This document shows positions 44,942 through 54,164 of a stretch of 63,107 bases of DNA, one piece after another. This DNA is from Bradyrhizobium diversitatis (lineage in GTDB: Bacteria; Pseudomonadota; Alphaproteobacteria; Rhizobiales; Xanthobacteraceae). Location: NCBI RefSeq assembly GCF_016031635.1, contig NZ_JACEGD010000048.1, forward strand, positions 1 through 63,107, read 5' to 3'. The position numbers and the translations under genes are program-made. Each line of letters opens with the position of its first letter. Within the stretch, counting starts at the first letter, position 1. The notes below the pieces were generated by a model. The model did not search any database. It saw only the letters and a list, made by a program, of their open reading frames with translations, and was not told the origin of the DNA.

Positions 44942-46533
44942 GCGAAGAGACCGTGCACATACCAGTTGGGGGAAACGGGCTTGCCTTCGCCGTCGAACGT
45001 CTCTCCCTCGTAGAGACCGTCGCGAAAGATCCAGAAGCGCAGACCCTCGGCATCCTCGATGCGGAAATAGTCCCGCGTCAGCTGCTTGCCGTCCTGCTGC
45101 CACCATTCCATCGCGATGCGCTCGGGCCCCTCCACCCGCACCACCGCGTGCAGCGCGCGGCGCCAGGTGAATTGATGCGGCGGACCATCCGGCACGGTCG
45201 CGAACGGCACCTTGATCGGCTCCGGCTTGTCGAACAGCCGCAAGGGACGCAGCGGCGGCTCGCTCTCGGTGCGAACAGGCCATTCGGCCTGCATGGCAGC
45301 GGCGAGATGATGCTGGGCGGGGGCGGACCAAACCGCGCGTTCGGGGATATGGGTGTCCTGCGGCAGATGCACGACGACGCGCTTGCCCCCGATGCGCGCG
45401 GCGATGCGGTCGATCAGCGCAGCAATCTCGTCATTGTCGTGGACATGCGCATCGAGATCGCGCTGCTCCTGCACCACGATCTCGGTGCGGCTCGCCGACA
45501 GCCGCACCATGTCGAAACCGAAGCCGGGATCGAGGGGATCGGCGAGCGCATCGAGGCGTTCGCGGAACAGGCGGTCGATCACGGCGCTTCGCGTCACGGG
45601 GCGTCCGGTCTCGACCGTGATCGCGCGCACCACGCCGTCGGTGCGGAAGAAGGCAGCCTCCAGCCGCCGCGCGCCTTTGCCCTGCTTCTCCATGGACGCG
45701 ATCAACGTGTCCGCCAGCCGCGACAGCGTCATCGCGATCATGGTGTCGGTCGCGATCGGCTCGGCGAAACGCTTCTCGACGATGTAGTCGGGCAGCGGTT
45801 TGCGCGGATTGATCGGCGCATCGCCCTGTCCCAGCGCATGCGCGAGCAGCGTGGAGAACCGCGCACCAAACCGCGCCGTGATCTCGTGGGAGCTGCGCGA
45901 GGCGACATCGCCGATGGTCTTCAGCCCGGCGCGGCGCAAGCCGGTGGTGATCGCCTCGCCTGCCCCGAGCGCGGACACCGGAAACTGGTCGATCGCAGCC
46001 GCCTCCCCACCATCTGCAACGATGGTTCCCGTGGCCTGCCGCGTCAGCGTGCGCGCGCAGACCGAGGTCCCGGCAATCGCAGCACTGACGGCAAAGCCCT
46101 GCCGGTCGAGCGCCCGGACCAGCGTCCGCAACAGCGCGGCTTCGCCGCCGAACAGATGCGCGCAGCCGGTGATATCGAGGAACAGCCCATGCGGCACATC
46201 GAGCGCCACCAGCGGCGTGAAGCGGTCGCACCAGTCGGCGATATCGCTGAGCGTCTTCGCATCGGCCGCGACATCGGCATCGAACACTTTCAAGTCCGGG
46301 CACATCGCCCGCGCATTGGCCAGGGGTTGGCCGATATACAGGCCGAGGCGCTCGGCGGCCTCGTCCAGCGCATGGATCACCAGCGCATTGTTGTCCTTGA
46401 TGACGACGATATCAGGCTCATGATTGGCTTTACCCAGCCCGGCGCTGCCGAAAAACCGCTGAATCCTGTCGATGGGCAGGCGCGGCAGCCACAGGCTGAG
46501 GATACGTCGACGGTTCACTGAACTGGCACTCAT
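44938..46533 (-). CDS. imuB: ImuB, Y-family-like SOS mutasome protein
   Basis: The protein has 531 residues. The Y-family fold begins MSASSVNRRRILSLWLPRLP. It keeps the polymerase domain shape (VALDVPHGLFLDITGCAHLF, then LRTLVRALDRQGFAVSAAIA) but lacks the full set of catalytic acidic residues, as expected for ImuB, which acts as a hub that binds the beta clamp, ImuA and DnaE2. The C-terminal part (about 330-531) is specific to ImuB. ATG 46533 was chosen from the conserved opening. It overlaps the end of imuA by 104 bases and the start of dnaE2 by four (ATGA), so all three are translationally linked under LexA control. Confidence 0.93.
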   Translation of the reverse strand: MSASSVNRRRILSLWLPRLPIDRIQRFFGSAGLGKANHEPDIVVIKDNNALVIHALDEAAERLGLYIGQPLANARAMCPDLKVFDADVAADAKTLSDIADWCDRFTPLVALDVPHGLFLDITGCAHLFGGEAALLRTLVRALDRQGFAVSAAIAGTSVCARTLTRQATGTIVADGGEAAAIDQFPVSALGAGEAITTGLRRAGLKTIGDVASRSSHEITARFGARFSTLLAHALGQGDAPINPRKPLPDYIVEKRFAEPIATDTMIAMTLSRLADTLIASMEKQGKGARRLEAAFFRTDGVVRAITVETGRPVTRSAVIDRLFRERLDALADPLDPGFGFDMVRLSASRTEIVVQEQRDLDAHVHDNDEIAALIDRIAARIGGKRVVVHLPQDTHIPERAVWSAPAQHHLAAAMQAEWPVRTESEPPLRPLRLFDKPEPIKVPFATVPDGPPHQFTWRRALHAVVRVEGPERIAMEWWQQDGKQLTRDYFRIEDAEGLRFWIFRDGLYEGETFDGEGKPVSPNWYVHGLFA

Positions 46534-47218
46534 CACAATTCCATTCCATGATCCACCGGCCACAGGGGCCATGACGATTGCGCAAGAGTTCGGCATCGAA
46601 GCGCGGCGCACCCCAGGCGCTCCATGCTGAGCCCGGCGGCGAATGCGCAGCGCGCAGCATCCATCGCGTTTCGGCAGTTGAAGGCAGTGGCTGCGCGGCC
46701 ATGCGCAGCATCAGACCGGTGACGCCTGACGATTGCGCGGCGAGCGTCAGCTTGCGGCTTGCCACGAGATCGAACTGTCTGGTCTCGCCCCAGAGCTCGA
46801 GCACGACGGCGCCCAGCGCATCGCAGGCGAGCGCATCGGCCGAGGTGCGCAGCGCGCTCTCGACATCGGCGGCGCGCACCATCACCACGCGGCGCGGATC
46901 GAGGCCGAGCTCGGATAGCCCGCTCATCGACAGCGCACCCGTCTCTATCTCCGAAAAATCCTGCCGCACCCACAGCAGCGGCCGACGCGCGCTCACGCGT
47001 CCCGCAAGGCCCATGACGAAGCCGGTCGCGGCCGCGCCCTGTCGTCCTTCGCAAAACACCTCGTGGATCGCCGCGCGCGCGAGCCCGCCCTTCAGCGCGG
47101 TGTCGGCCTCGCTGTGGCCGAGCGCGACGCGATCGTGTTGATGTACGACCTCCGCCGTCTCGATGCGTTCGATCTGGCTGCGCAAGGTCGCAAGCGCGCT
47201 GATGCGTGCGCCGCTCAT
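46430..47218 (-). CDS. imuA: ImuA, SOS mutasome protein (RecA/SulA-like)
   Basis: The protein has 262 residues of the ImuA type found upstream of imuB-dnaE2 cassettes in alphaproteobacteria. Conserved parts are the opening RISALATLRSQIERIE, AAIHEVFCEGRQGAAATGFV (a RecA-like segment without an obvious intact Walker A) and WIMEWNCDECQFSEPS near the C-terminus. An AAGGAG site lies before ATG 47218. It is first in the imuA-imuB-dnaE2 operon. The LexA box at 47285-47299 is about 70 bases upstream. The long overlap with imuB is unusual but seems typical of this arrangement. Confidence 0.9.
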   Translation of the reverse strand: MSGARISALATLRSQIERIETAEVVHQHDRVALGHSEADTALKGGLARAAIHEVFCEGRQGAAATGFVMGLAGRVSARRPLLWVRQDFSEIETGALSMSGLSELGLDPRRVVMVRAADVESALRTSADALACDALGAVVLELWGETRQFDLVASRKLTLAAQSSGVTGLMLRMAAQPLPSTAETRWMLRAAHSPPGSAWSAWGAPRFDAELLRNRHGPCGRWIMEWNCDECQFSEPSTYPQPVAAAPAHRQDSAVFRQRRAG

Positions 47219-47284
47219 GCTCGCCGCTCCTTCAGAGGTGAGTGCCGAAGTTCTCGAAAATAAGAACCAGCGGCTGGCTCATTT

Positions 47285-47299
47285 GTTCATGATATGTTC
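47285..47299. promoter_or_regulatory. LexA (SOS) box between divergent repair operons
   Basis: GTTCATGATATGTTC matches the alphaproteobacterial LexA site GTTC-N7-GTTC exactly (GTTC at 47285-47288 and 47296-47299). It lies 67 bases from the imuA start and 83 bases from the radical-SAM gene start on the other strand, so one box could control both operons. Confidence 0.85.
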
Positions 47300-47381
47300 T
47301 AATACAAAGCTAACGGCGCCGGCAGAGTCAATCGAATTAGCGCATCCAAAGATTCATGAGCGGAATCAAAGAGATTCAAAC

Positions 47382-48617
47382 ATGGACGTACAACGCAAGC
47401 TGGAGATTCTGGCGGATGCCGCCAAATACGACGCATCCTGCGCCTCCAGCGGCACCGAGAAGCGGGATTCCAGCGACGGCAAGGGGATGGGCTCGACCGC
47501 GCCCGGCATGGGCATCTGCCATTCCTACGCGCCGGACGGACGCTGCATCTCGCTGCTCAAGGTGCTGCTGACCAACGCCTGCAATTACGATTGCCTCTAT
47601 TGCGTCAACCGCGCGTCCTCGAACGTGCCACGCGCCCGCTTCACCATCGACGAGGTCGTCAAGCTGACGCTCGACTTCTACCGGCGCAATTACATCGAGG
47701 GCCTGTTTCTCTCTTCCGGCATCATCCGCAGCCCCGATTACACGATGGAGCAAGTGGTGAACGTCGCGCGAAAACTGCGCGAGGAGCATCACTTCCGCGG
47801 CTACATTCACCTGAAGACCATTCCCGAAGCCGACGACGCGCTGATCGCGGAGGCCGGCAAATATGCCGACCGTCTCTCCATCAACATCGAGATGCCTGAG
47901 GAGACCAGCCTGCGGCAATTCGCGCCGGAGAAGGACGTGCGCGCGATCCGCCGCACCATGGGCCGGCTGCGACTGAAGCTGGACGAGGCCGAGGACAGCC
48001 GCAGCGCAAAGAGCAAGGTCAAGCCGCAGCGCTTCGCGCCGGCGGGCCAGAGTACGCAGATGATCGTCGGCGCCGACGCGGCCTCCGATCACACCATTCT
48101 CCACACCAGCGCCAATCTCTACGGCGCCTACCGGCTGCGGCGCGTCTATTACTCCGCTTTCAGCCCGATCCCCGATGCCAGCCGCGCCCTGCCCCTGCGG
48201 GCGCCGCCGCTGCTGCGCGAGCACCGGCTCTACCAGGCCGACTGGCTGATGCGGTTCTACGGCTTCGATGTCGGCGAGATCGTCGACGACAGCGCGATGC
48301 TGCCGCTCGACATCGATCCCAAGCTGGCCTGGGCGCTGCGCCACCGCGACCGCTTCCCGCTCGACGTCAACCGCGCCAGCCGCGAGGAATTGCTGCGCGT
48401 GCCGGGCTTCGGCACCAAGGCGGTCGAACGCATCATCGCGACGCGGCGCACCACCACGATCCGTCTTGCCGATCTCGCGCGGCTACACGTGCCCCGGAAC
48501 AAGGCGCTGCCGTTCATCGTCCTCAGCGATCACCGACCCTCGCTCCATCGGCTCGACGCTGCCGGGCTGATCGAACGGTTCAAGCCGAAGGCAACGCAAC
48601 TGGGGTTTGGCTTCTGA
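47382..48617 (+). CDS. Putative DNA modification/repair radical SAM protein
   Basis: The protein has 411 residues. The radical-SAM cysteines are Cys67, Cys71 and Cys74 (CNYDCLYC), followed by the TIM-barrel strands (GLFLSSGIIRSPDYTMEQVV, LSINIEMPEE). A helix-hairpin-helix DNA-binding unit lies near the C-terminus (VNRASREELLRVPGFGTKAV, about 331-350). This is the TIGR03916 type, which travels with the DUF4130-UdgX gene. The start MDVQRKLEIL at 47382 was chosen because the 73 upstream codons run through the promoter and LexA box. Its stop overlaps the next start (TGATG). The reaction is not known; a role in repair of modified bases is inferred from context. Confidence 0.9.
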   Translation: MDVQRKLEILADAAKYDASCASSGTEKRDSSDGKGMGSTAPGMGICHSYAPDGRCISLLKVLLTNACNYDCLYCVNRASSNVPRARFTIDEVVKLTLDFYRRNYIEGLFLSSGIIRSPDYTMEQVVNVARKLREEHHFRGYIHLKTIPEADDALIAEAGKYADRLSINIEMPEETSLRQFAPEKDVRAIRRTMGRLRLKLDEAEDSRSAKSKVKPQRFAPAGQSTQMIVGADAASDHTILHTSANLYGAYRLRRVYYSAFSPIPDASRALPLRAPPLLREHRLYQADWLMRFYGFDVGEIVDDSAMLPLDIDPKLAWALRHRDRFPLDVNRASREELLRVPGFGTKAVERIIATRRTTTIRLADLARLHVPRNKALPFIVLSDHRPSLHRLDAAGLIERFKPKATQLGFGF

Positions 48618-50059
48618 TGCAGTACATCACCCTCGATACCGAAACCGATTTCGACGGCTGGCGCAAAGCCGCCCGTACGCTCGTTCTACATCATGTGGAG
48701 CCGCGTGATATCACCTGGACCGTGCGAGGTGGCGAAGTGGAATTGTTTGCGCCACCCGCGCCGTCTCCGATCCTCGAGGTGAACGACGGCACCTTCAACG
48801 TATCAGCAAAATTCGTCGAGCTGGCCAAGGCCGCCATCCTGCACCGCGATGTCGAGCGTTTTGCGATCCTCTATCGCCTACTCTGGCGATTGAGGGACAA
48901 TCACGACCTCATCGAGGTTGCGACCGATCCTGACGTCGCGCAGGTCACGACCATGGCAAAAGCGGTCTATCGCGACGAGCACAAGATGCATGCCTTCGTC
49001 CGCTTCCGCGAGATCGGCCGGGAACGCCAGGCGCATTACGTCGCCTGGTTCGAGCCTGAGCATCATATCGTCGAGCTCGCTGCGCCGTTCTTCACCAAGC
49101 GCTTTGCCGACATGCCCTGGTCGATCCTGACACCGGACCTCTGCGCGCATTGGGATGGCCACGCACTTTCGTTCACATCCGGCGTCAGAAGGAGCGAAGC
49201 ACCGAGCGAAGACCGGCTGGAAGAAACCTGGCGGCGCTACTACGCCAGCATCTTCAATCCGGCACGGCTCAAGGTGAAGGCGATGCAGGGCGAAATGCCG
49301 AAGAAATATTGGAGGAACCTGCCCGAGGCTTCGATCATTAAGCCCTTGATCGAGGACGCCGAGCGCATGACCGGTGCCATGATCGCCAATGCCGCAACCG
49401 ATCCGCACAAGCCTCAGAAGCGGCCGGAGGCCCCGATGAAACGCAAGCTTGCTGCCGACGATCTCGAAGCGCTCCGCGAAGAGGCCGCGCATTGCCGCTC
49501 CTGCCATCTCTACAAGGACGCGACCCAGACCGTGTTCGGCGAAGGCCCGAAGTCCGCCAACATCATGCTGGTCGGCGAACAGCCCGGCGACAAGGAAGAC
49601 CTCGTCGGCCATCCTTTTGTCGGTCCGGCCGGTCAGATGCTCGACCGTGCGCTGGAGGAAGCCGGCGTCGACCGCAGGAAGGTCTATGTCACCAATGCGG
49701 TCAAGCACTTCAAATTCGTGCCGCGTGGAAAAATCCGCCTGCACCAGAAGCCGAACACACCTGAGATCCGAGCCTGCCGGCAATGGTACGAGCGGGAAGT
49801 TGCGGCAATCCAGCCCGATCTCATCGTGGCGATGGGCGCGACCGCCGCGCAAAGCGTGTTCGGCAAGATCACCCCGATCGGCAAGAACCGCGGCCGGCTC
49901 ATTGACCTTCCCGACGGACGCAAAGCACTCGTGACGGTGCATCCGTCCTATCTGCTGCGGCTGCCGGATCCGGAAGCCAAGGTGCTGGAGTATCGGCGCT
50001 TTGTCGAGGATTTGAAGATCGCCGCTGCCTTGCAGAAGAAGGCCGCCCGCGCTGCCTGA
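48617..50059 (+). CDS. udgX: DUF4130 - UdgX uracil-DNA glycosylase fusion
   Basis: The protein has 480 residues. The N-terminal DUF4130 (TIGR03915) domain spans about 1-250. The C-terminal UdgX domain (about 275-480) has the water-activating motif GEQPGDKED (320-328), the R-loop KIRLHQKP with His376 (the residue that forms a covalent adduct with uracil-DNA in characterised UdgX), and HPSYLLR (442-448). Iron-sulfur ligands include Cys293, Cys296 and Cys387; a fourth was not located by eye. It overlaps the radical-SAM stop by one base. This enzyme class binds uracil-containing DNA irreversibly and is linked to SOS here by the shared LexA box. Confidence 0.93.
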   Translation: MQYITLDTETDFDGWRKAARTLVLHHVEPRDITWTVRGGEVELFAPPAPSPILEVNDGTFNVSAKFVELAKAAILHRDVERFAILYRLLWRLRDNHDLIEVATDPDVAQVTTMAKAVYRDEHKMHAFVRFREIGRERQAHYVAWFEPEHHIVELAAPFFTKRFADMPWSILTPDLCAHWDGHALSFTSGVRRSEAPSEDRLEETWRRYYASIFNPARLKVKAMQGEMPKKYWRNLPEASIIKPLIEDAERMTGAMIANAATDPHKPQKRPEAPMKRKLAADDLEALREEAAHCRSCHLYKDATQTVFGEGPKSANIMLVGEQPGDKEDLVGHPFVGPAGQMLDRALEEAGVDRRKVYVTNAVKHFKFVPRGKIRLHQKPNTPEIRACRQWYEREVAAIQPDLIVAMGATAAQSVFGKITPIGKNRGRLIDLPDGRKALVTVHPSYLLRLPDPEAKVLEYRRFVEDLKIAAALQKKAARAA

Positions 50060-50136
50060 TGTCCCGGCCCTTGCATCGCAGTGCGATGCGGCTAGGGGAC
50101 GCGCCCGACGACTAGGCGCGTCCCAAGTACCAGGCT

Positions 50137-50238
50137 GTCATTCCGGGGCGGTCCGCAGGACCGAACCCGGAATCTCGAGATTCCCCGGTGCGCAATTGCG
50201 CACCTGAGGTCTGGTCCTTCGGACCATCCCGGAATGAC
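50137..50238. repeat. GTCATTCCGGG palindromic repeat
   Basis: The element starts GTCATTCCGGGG at 50137 and ends CCCGGAATGAC at 50238. Internal stems include GTCCGCAGGAC/GGTCCTTCGGACC and GCGCAATTGCGC. It lies between the convergent udgX and M20 amidohydrolase genes and may act as a terminator for either. Confidence 0.85.
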
Positions 50239-50247
50239 GACGGAGCG

Positions 50248-51420
50248 TTACGACGCCGCCAGCGATTGCTCGATCAGCTTGACCCAGTAGGACGTGCCGT
50301 AGACGATCGCCTCGTCGTTGAAATTGTAGGCGGGGTGATGCAAGCCGGCGCTGTCGCCATTGCCGCAGAAGATGAAGGCGCCGGGCCGTGCTTCCAGCAT
50401 GTAGGCGAAATCCTCGCCGCCCATCAGCGGCGCCATGTCGTGCACATTGGCTTCGCCCGCGACCTGCTCGGCGACGCGCCGCGCCACTTCGGTCTCCGCC
50501 GCATGATTGTTCACGACGGGATAATTGCGCTTGTAGCGCAGGTCGATCTTGGCGCCGGTGATCTGCGCCACGCCTGCGACGACTTCATGCACGCGCTTCT
50601 CGACCAGCTTGCGCACCTCCGGCGTCAGCGTGCGGATGGTGCCTCGCAGCGTCGCGGTCTGCGGAATGACGTTGCGGGCGTTGCCGGCGTGGAATTCGCA
50701 GATCGAGATCACGGCCGATTCAAGCGGATCGACGCTGCGCGCGACGATCGACTGCAGTGCCGTGATCACCTGCGCACCGACCAGCACGGAATCGACGCAT
50801 TTGTGCGGACGCGCGGCGTGGCCGCCGACGCCCTCGATCATGATGTCGACCTCGTCGGTCGCTGCCATGATCGGACCCGGGCGGATCGCGAACGAACCGA
50901 TCGGGATGCCCGGCCCGTTGTGCATGCCGTAGACCTGGTCGATGCCGAAGCGTTCCATCAGGCCGTCCTTGACCATGGCCGCGCCGCCGGCACCGCCCTC
51001 CTCGGCCGGCTGGAAGATCACCACGGCATCGCCGGCAAAATTGCGGGTCTCGGCGAGATAGCGGGCGGCCCCCAGCAGCATCGCAGTATGGCCGTCATGG
51101 CCGCAGGCGTGCATCTTGCCGGGGATCTTGGAGGCGTAAGGCAGATTGGTCTGCTCCTCGACCGGCAGCGCGTCCATGTCGGCACGCATGCCGATCACCT
51201 TGGGCCCCTCGCCGACCGGCTTGTTGCCCTTGATCACTCCGACCACGCCGGTCTGGCCGAGACCGGTCACGACCTCATCGCACCCGAACTCCCGCAGCCG
51301 ATCCGCGACGAATGCTGCGGTGCGGTGAACGTCGTACAGCAGCTCGGGGTGCTCATGGATGTCCCGCCGCCAGGCCTGGATGTCGGGCTGAAGGTCGGCG
51401 ACGCGGTTCACGATGGGCAT
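50248..51420 (-). CDS. M20-family amidohydrolase (hippurate hydrolase type)
   Basis: The protein has 390 residues. Metal-ligand motifs are HEHPEL (about 22-27), ACGHDGHTAM (about 104-113), the PAEEGGAGG catalytic Glu pair (about 138-146), MHNGPG and a late HHPAYNFND. The central dimerisation domain is present (HAARPHKCVDSVLVGAQVIT). This is the M20D (HipO/IAA-amino-acid hydrolase) group, which cleaves N-acyl amino acids in the cytosol; the acyl group is unknown. The start ATG at 51420 is unambiguous. It converges on udgX with repeat DNA between. Confidence 0.94.
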   Translation of the reverse strand: MPIVNRVADLQPDIQAWRRDIHEHPELLYDVHRTAAFVADRLREFGCDEVVTGLGQTGVVGVIKGNKPVGEGPKVIGMRADMDALPVEEQTNLPYASKIPGKMHACGHDGHTAMLLGAARYLAETRNFAGDAVVIFQPAEEGGAGGAAMVKDGLMERFGIDQVYGMHNGPGIPIGSFAIRPGPIMAATDEVDIMIEGVGGHAARPHKCVDSVLVGAQVITALQSIVARSVDPLESAVISICEFHAGNARNVIPQTATLRGTIRTLTPEVRKLVEKRVHEVVAGVAQITGAKIDLRYKRNYPVVNNHAAETEVARRVAEQVAGEANVHDMAPLMGGEDFAYMLEARPGAFIFCGNGDSAGLHHPAYNFNDEAIVYGTSYWVKLIEQSLAAS

Positions 51421-51594
51421 GGAAGGTCTCGAGCTTTGTTGGCAATACAGGACTCTCTACCATGCAAGCGCCGGTCCACCCAACCGGCGGAGGGTCCAGG
51501 GTAGCTCTGTTCTCTCGTCATGGCCGGGCTTGTCCCGATCCGCTGCGTCTGCCTATTAGACGAAACGCGAAGTGACCATCCGGGTGGAAACAGA

Positions 51595-53214
51595 ATGCCA
51601 AGGCGGCTCGAAGGTGAGTTTGACTACATTGTCGTCGGAGCCGGTACGGCCGGCTGCATCGTCGCCAACCGGCTCTCGGCCGATCCGAACAACCGAGTCC
51701 TCATTCTCGAAGCTGGCGGCGACGACAATTGGATCTGGTTCCACATCCCGGTCGGCTATCTCTTCGCGATCGGCAATCCCCGCTCGGACTGGATGTTCAA
51801 GACCGAGGCGGAGCCCGGCCTGAACGGTCGTTCGCTCGCCTATCCCCGCGGCAAGGTGATCGGCGGTTGCTCGGCGATCAACGCCATGATCTCGATGCGC
51901 GGACAGGCCGCCGATTACGATCATTGGCGCCAGCTTGGGCTGACCGGCTGGGGCTATGACGACGTGCTGCCGCTGTTCAAGCGGCTGGAAGATCACTTCC
52001 TCGGCGCCAGCGATCATCACGGTGCCGGCGGCGGCTGGCGAATCGAGGCGCCGCGGCTGTCATGGGCCGTTCTCGACGCCGTCGGTGACGCCGCCGAGGA
52101 GATGGGCATCAGGCGCATTCCGGATTTCAACACCGGCGACAACGAAGGCACGAGCTATTTCCACGTCAACCAGAAGCGCGGCCGGCGCTGGTCGTCGGCG
52201 CGCGGTTTCCTCAAGCCCGCACTGAACCGCCCCAATCTGCGGCTCGAGAAGCATGTGCTGGTCGACCGCCTCATCATCGAGCAAGGCCGCGCCGTCGGCG
52301 TCCGCTTCATCCAGAACGGCGAGATCGTCGAGGCGAGCGCGAAACGCGAGGTCATCCTCTCGGCAGGCTCGATCGGCTCGGTGCAGGTGCTGCATCGCTC
52401 CGGCATCGGACCGGCCGACTGGCTGTCGCCGCTCGGCATCGACATCGTCATGGACAAGCCCGGTGTGGGACGCAACCTCCAGGACCACCTGCAGCAGCGC
52501 GCGATCTACCGGGTCGAGGGCGTCCGCACCCTGAACGAGACCTATTACAATCTCTTCCGCCGCGGCCTGATGGGTCTCGACTACGCCTTCCGCCGACGCG
52601 GGCCGCTGACCATGGCGCCGTCGCAGCTCGGCATCTTCACGCGCTCGGACGCGACGCGCGCCCGCGCCAACATCCAGTTTCACGTGCAGCCGCTGTCGCT
52701 CGACAAGTTCGGCGATCCCCTGCACCGCTTTCCCGCCATCACCGTCAGCGCCTGCAATCTGCAGCCGACCTCTCGCGGCACCGTTCGCTTGCGCGCGGCG
52801 ACACCTGATGAGAAGCCGATCATCGCGCCGAACTACCTGTCGACCGACGACGACCGCCAGGTCGCCGCCGACGCCATCCGCACCACGCGACGCCTGATGC
52901 AGCAGAAGGCGCTCGCAAAATATCGTCCAAGCGAATATCTGCCCGGGCCGACGGTAGGCGATGACGACGCTTCTCTGGCGAAGGCCGCCGGCGACATCGG
53001 CACCACCATTTTCCACCCCGTCGGCACCGCGAAGATGGGGACGGCAAGCGATCCGATGGCTGTGGTGGACGAGCGGTTGCGCTTCTACGGCCTCTCGGGC
53101 TTACGCATCGTCGATGCCTCGATCATGCCGACGATCACGTCCGGAAACACCAACACACCGACGGCGATGATTGCGGAGAAAGGCGCGACGATGATCCTGG
53201 AGGATGCGAGGTAG
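51595..53214 (+). CDS. GMC-family FAD-dependent oxidoreductase (choline dehydrogenase type)
   Basis: The protein has 539 residues. FAD binding: DYIVVGAGTAGCIVANRLSA (about 10-29) with the distal ILEAGGDD. The two GMC signatures are seen as YPRGKVIGGCSAINAMISMR and GSIGSVQVLHRSGIGP. The active site is FHPVGTAKMG with its His, and a late SGNTNTPTAMIAEKGA, where Asn stands in for the second His, as in many alcohol dehydrogenases of this group. It oxidises an alcohol and passes electrons to the respiratory chain or another acceptor; the substrate is unknown. GGTGGAAA precedes ATG 51595. The alpha/beta hydrolase starts 12 bases after the stop. Confidence 0.93.
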   Translation: MPRRLEGEFDYIVVGAGTAGCIVANRLSADPNNRVLILEAGGDDNWIWFHIPVGYLFAIGNPRSDWMFKTEAEPGLNGRSLAYPRGKVIGGCSAINAMISMRGQAADYDHWRQLGLTGWGYDDVLPLFKRLEDHFLGASDHHGAGGGWRIEAPRLSWAVLDAVGDAAEEMGIRRIPDFNTGDNEGTSYFHVNQKRGRRWSSARGFLKPALNRPNLRLEKHVLVDRLIIEQGRAVGVRFIQNGEIVEASAKREVILSAGSIGSVQVLHRSGIGPADWLSPLGIDIVMDKPGVGRNLQDHLQQRAIYRVEGVRTLNETYYNLFRRGLMGLDYAFRRRGPLTMAPSQLGIFTRSDATRARANIQFHVQPLSLDKFGDPLHRFPAITVSACNLQPTSRGTVRLRAATPDEKPIIAPNYLSTDDDRQVAADAIRTTRRLMQQKALAKYRPSEYLPGPTVGDDDASLAKAAGDIGTTIFHPVGTAKMGTASDPMAVVDERLRFYGLSGLRIVDASIMPTITSGNTNTPTAMIAEKGATMILEDAR

Positions 53215-53226
53215 CATCCGATCACC

Positions 53227-54105
53227 ATGATCTGTCAGCGCTTTTCAATCGGCCCCACTGATGCACAAATCGCCATGCTGCAATGGGGCGAGAGCGGGAA
53301 GCCGCCCGCTCTCCTCGTGCACGGCACCGGTTTCGTCGCCGACGTCTGGGACGAGGTCGCGCGCGAGCTTGCATCGACCTACACGGTCTATGCGCTCGAC
53401 CGCCGCGGCCATGGCGCGAGCCACAAGCCCCGCGCCTATCATTTCCTGGACTATGCGCAGGACGTCTGCCACGTGATCGATGCGCTCGATCTCCGCGACA
53501 TCTACGGCATTGGGCACAGCGCGGGGGCGACCGATCTCCTGCTCGCGGCGAAACTCTTGCCCGGCCGCTTCACGCGCCTGTTCGTGATGGAGCCGACAGT
53601 GATGGATCCGCGCAGGACGCGCTCCGGCGGACTGAGCGAGGAATCCTTGTCCCGCGTCGAGAGCACGCTGCGCCGACGCGCTGAGTTCGACAGTGCCGAC
53701 GCCGTGTTCGAGCGCTATCGCGCCGTGCCGGCCTTCGCGGACTGGACCGAGACCTCGCTGCGCGCCTATGTGCGCCACGGCTTCGTGCCGCTCGACGATG
53801 GCCGCGTCCGACTCTGCTGCACACCCGAGATCGAGTCCGCGATCCTGCGCCCGATCTACGAGGCGATGGAGCAGGTGTACATGGGCGACGCCCGCGGCAA
53901 TCCGTTTGCCTGGCTGACCGAGATCGACTGCCCGGTGCGCGTCACGACCGCCGCAAATTCAGGGCCGATCTACAAGGAGATGGCGCGACGCGCCGTGTCG
54001 CTGATCCCGCGCGTCAGCACATTGGTCTTCGAAGGCGCCGGCCATTGCGTGGCTCAGGAAGTGCCGGCGGCCGTGGCCGCAGCCGTGCGGGAGTTCGCGA
54101 AATAG
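53227..54105 (+). CDS. Alpha/beta-fold hydrolase
   Basis: The protein has 292 residues. The oxyanion segment is LLVHGTGFVADVWDEVA (about 29-45). The nucleophile elbow is GIGHSAGATD, with Ser at about residue 97. The acid is probably in the segment around ITTAANSGP or the preceding loop, and the His is in FEGAGHCVAQE (about 274). There is no signal peptide. It follows the GMC oxidoreductase by 12 bases and is likely its operon partner, which would fit a two-step breakdown of an alcohol- or ester-bearing compound. The substrate is unknown. Confidence 0.92.
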   Translation: MICQRFSIGPTDAQIAMLQWGESGKPPALLVHGTGFVADVWDEVARELASTYTVYALDRRGHGASHKPRAYHFLDYAQDVCHVIDALDLRDIYGIGHSAGATDLLLAAKLLPGRFTRLFVMEPTVMDPRRTRSGGLSEESLSRVESTLRRRAEFDSADAVFERYRAVPAFADWTETSLRAYVRHGFVPLDDGRVRLCCTPEIESAILRPIYEAMEQVYMGDARGNPFAWLTEIDCPVRVTTAANSGPIYKEMARRAVSLIPRVSTLVFEGAGHCVAQEVPAAVAAAVREFAK

Positions 54106-54110
54106 GTCTG

Positions 54111-54161
54111 GTGCCCCGGATGCCGCGCAGCACACAGTGATACGCTCGAGAGCCGGGGCCC
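54111..54161. repeat. Half-element of the GTGCCCCGGATGC repeat family
   Basis: GTGCCCCGGATGCCGCGCAG at 54111 and AGAGCCGGGGCCC ending near 54161 resemble the ends of the larger element at 62427-62561. Only part of the palindrome is present here. Confidence 0.5.
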
Positions 54162-54164
54162 ATC

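Noticed and set aside
51517..51560. Sequence GTCATGGCCGGGCTTGTCCC as a complete intergenic repeat
   Set aside because: Only one side of the usual palindrome is visible before the GMC gene, so it was not listed as an element.
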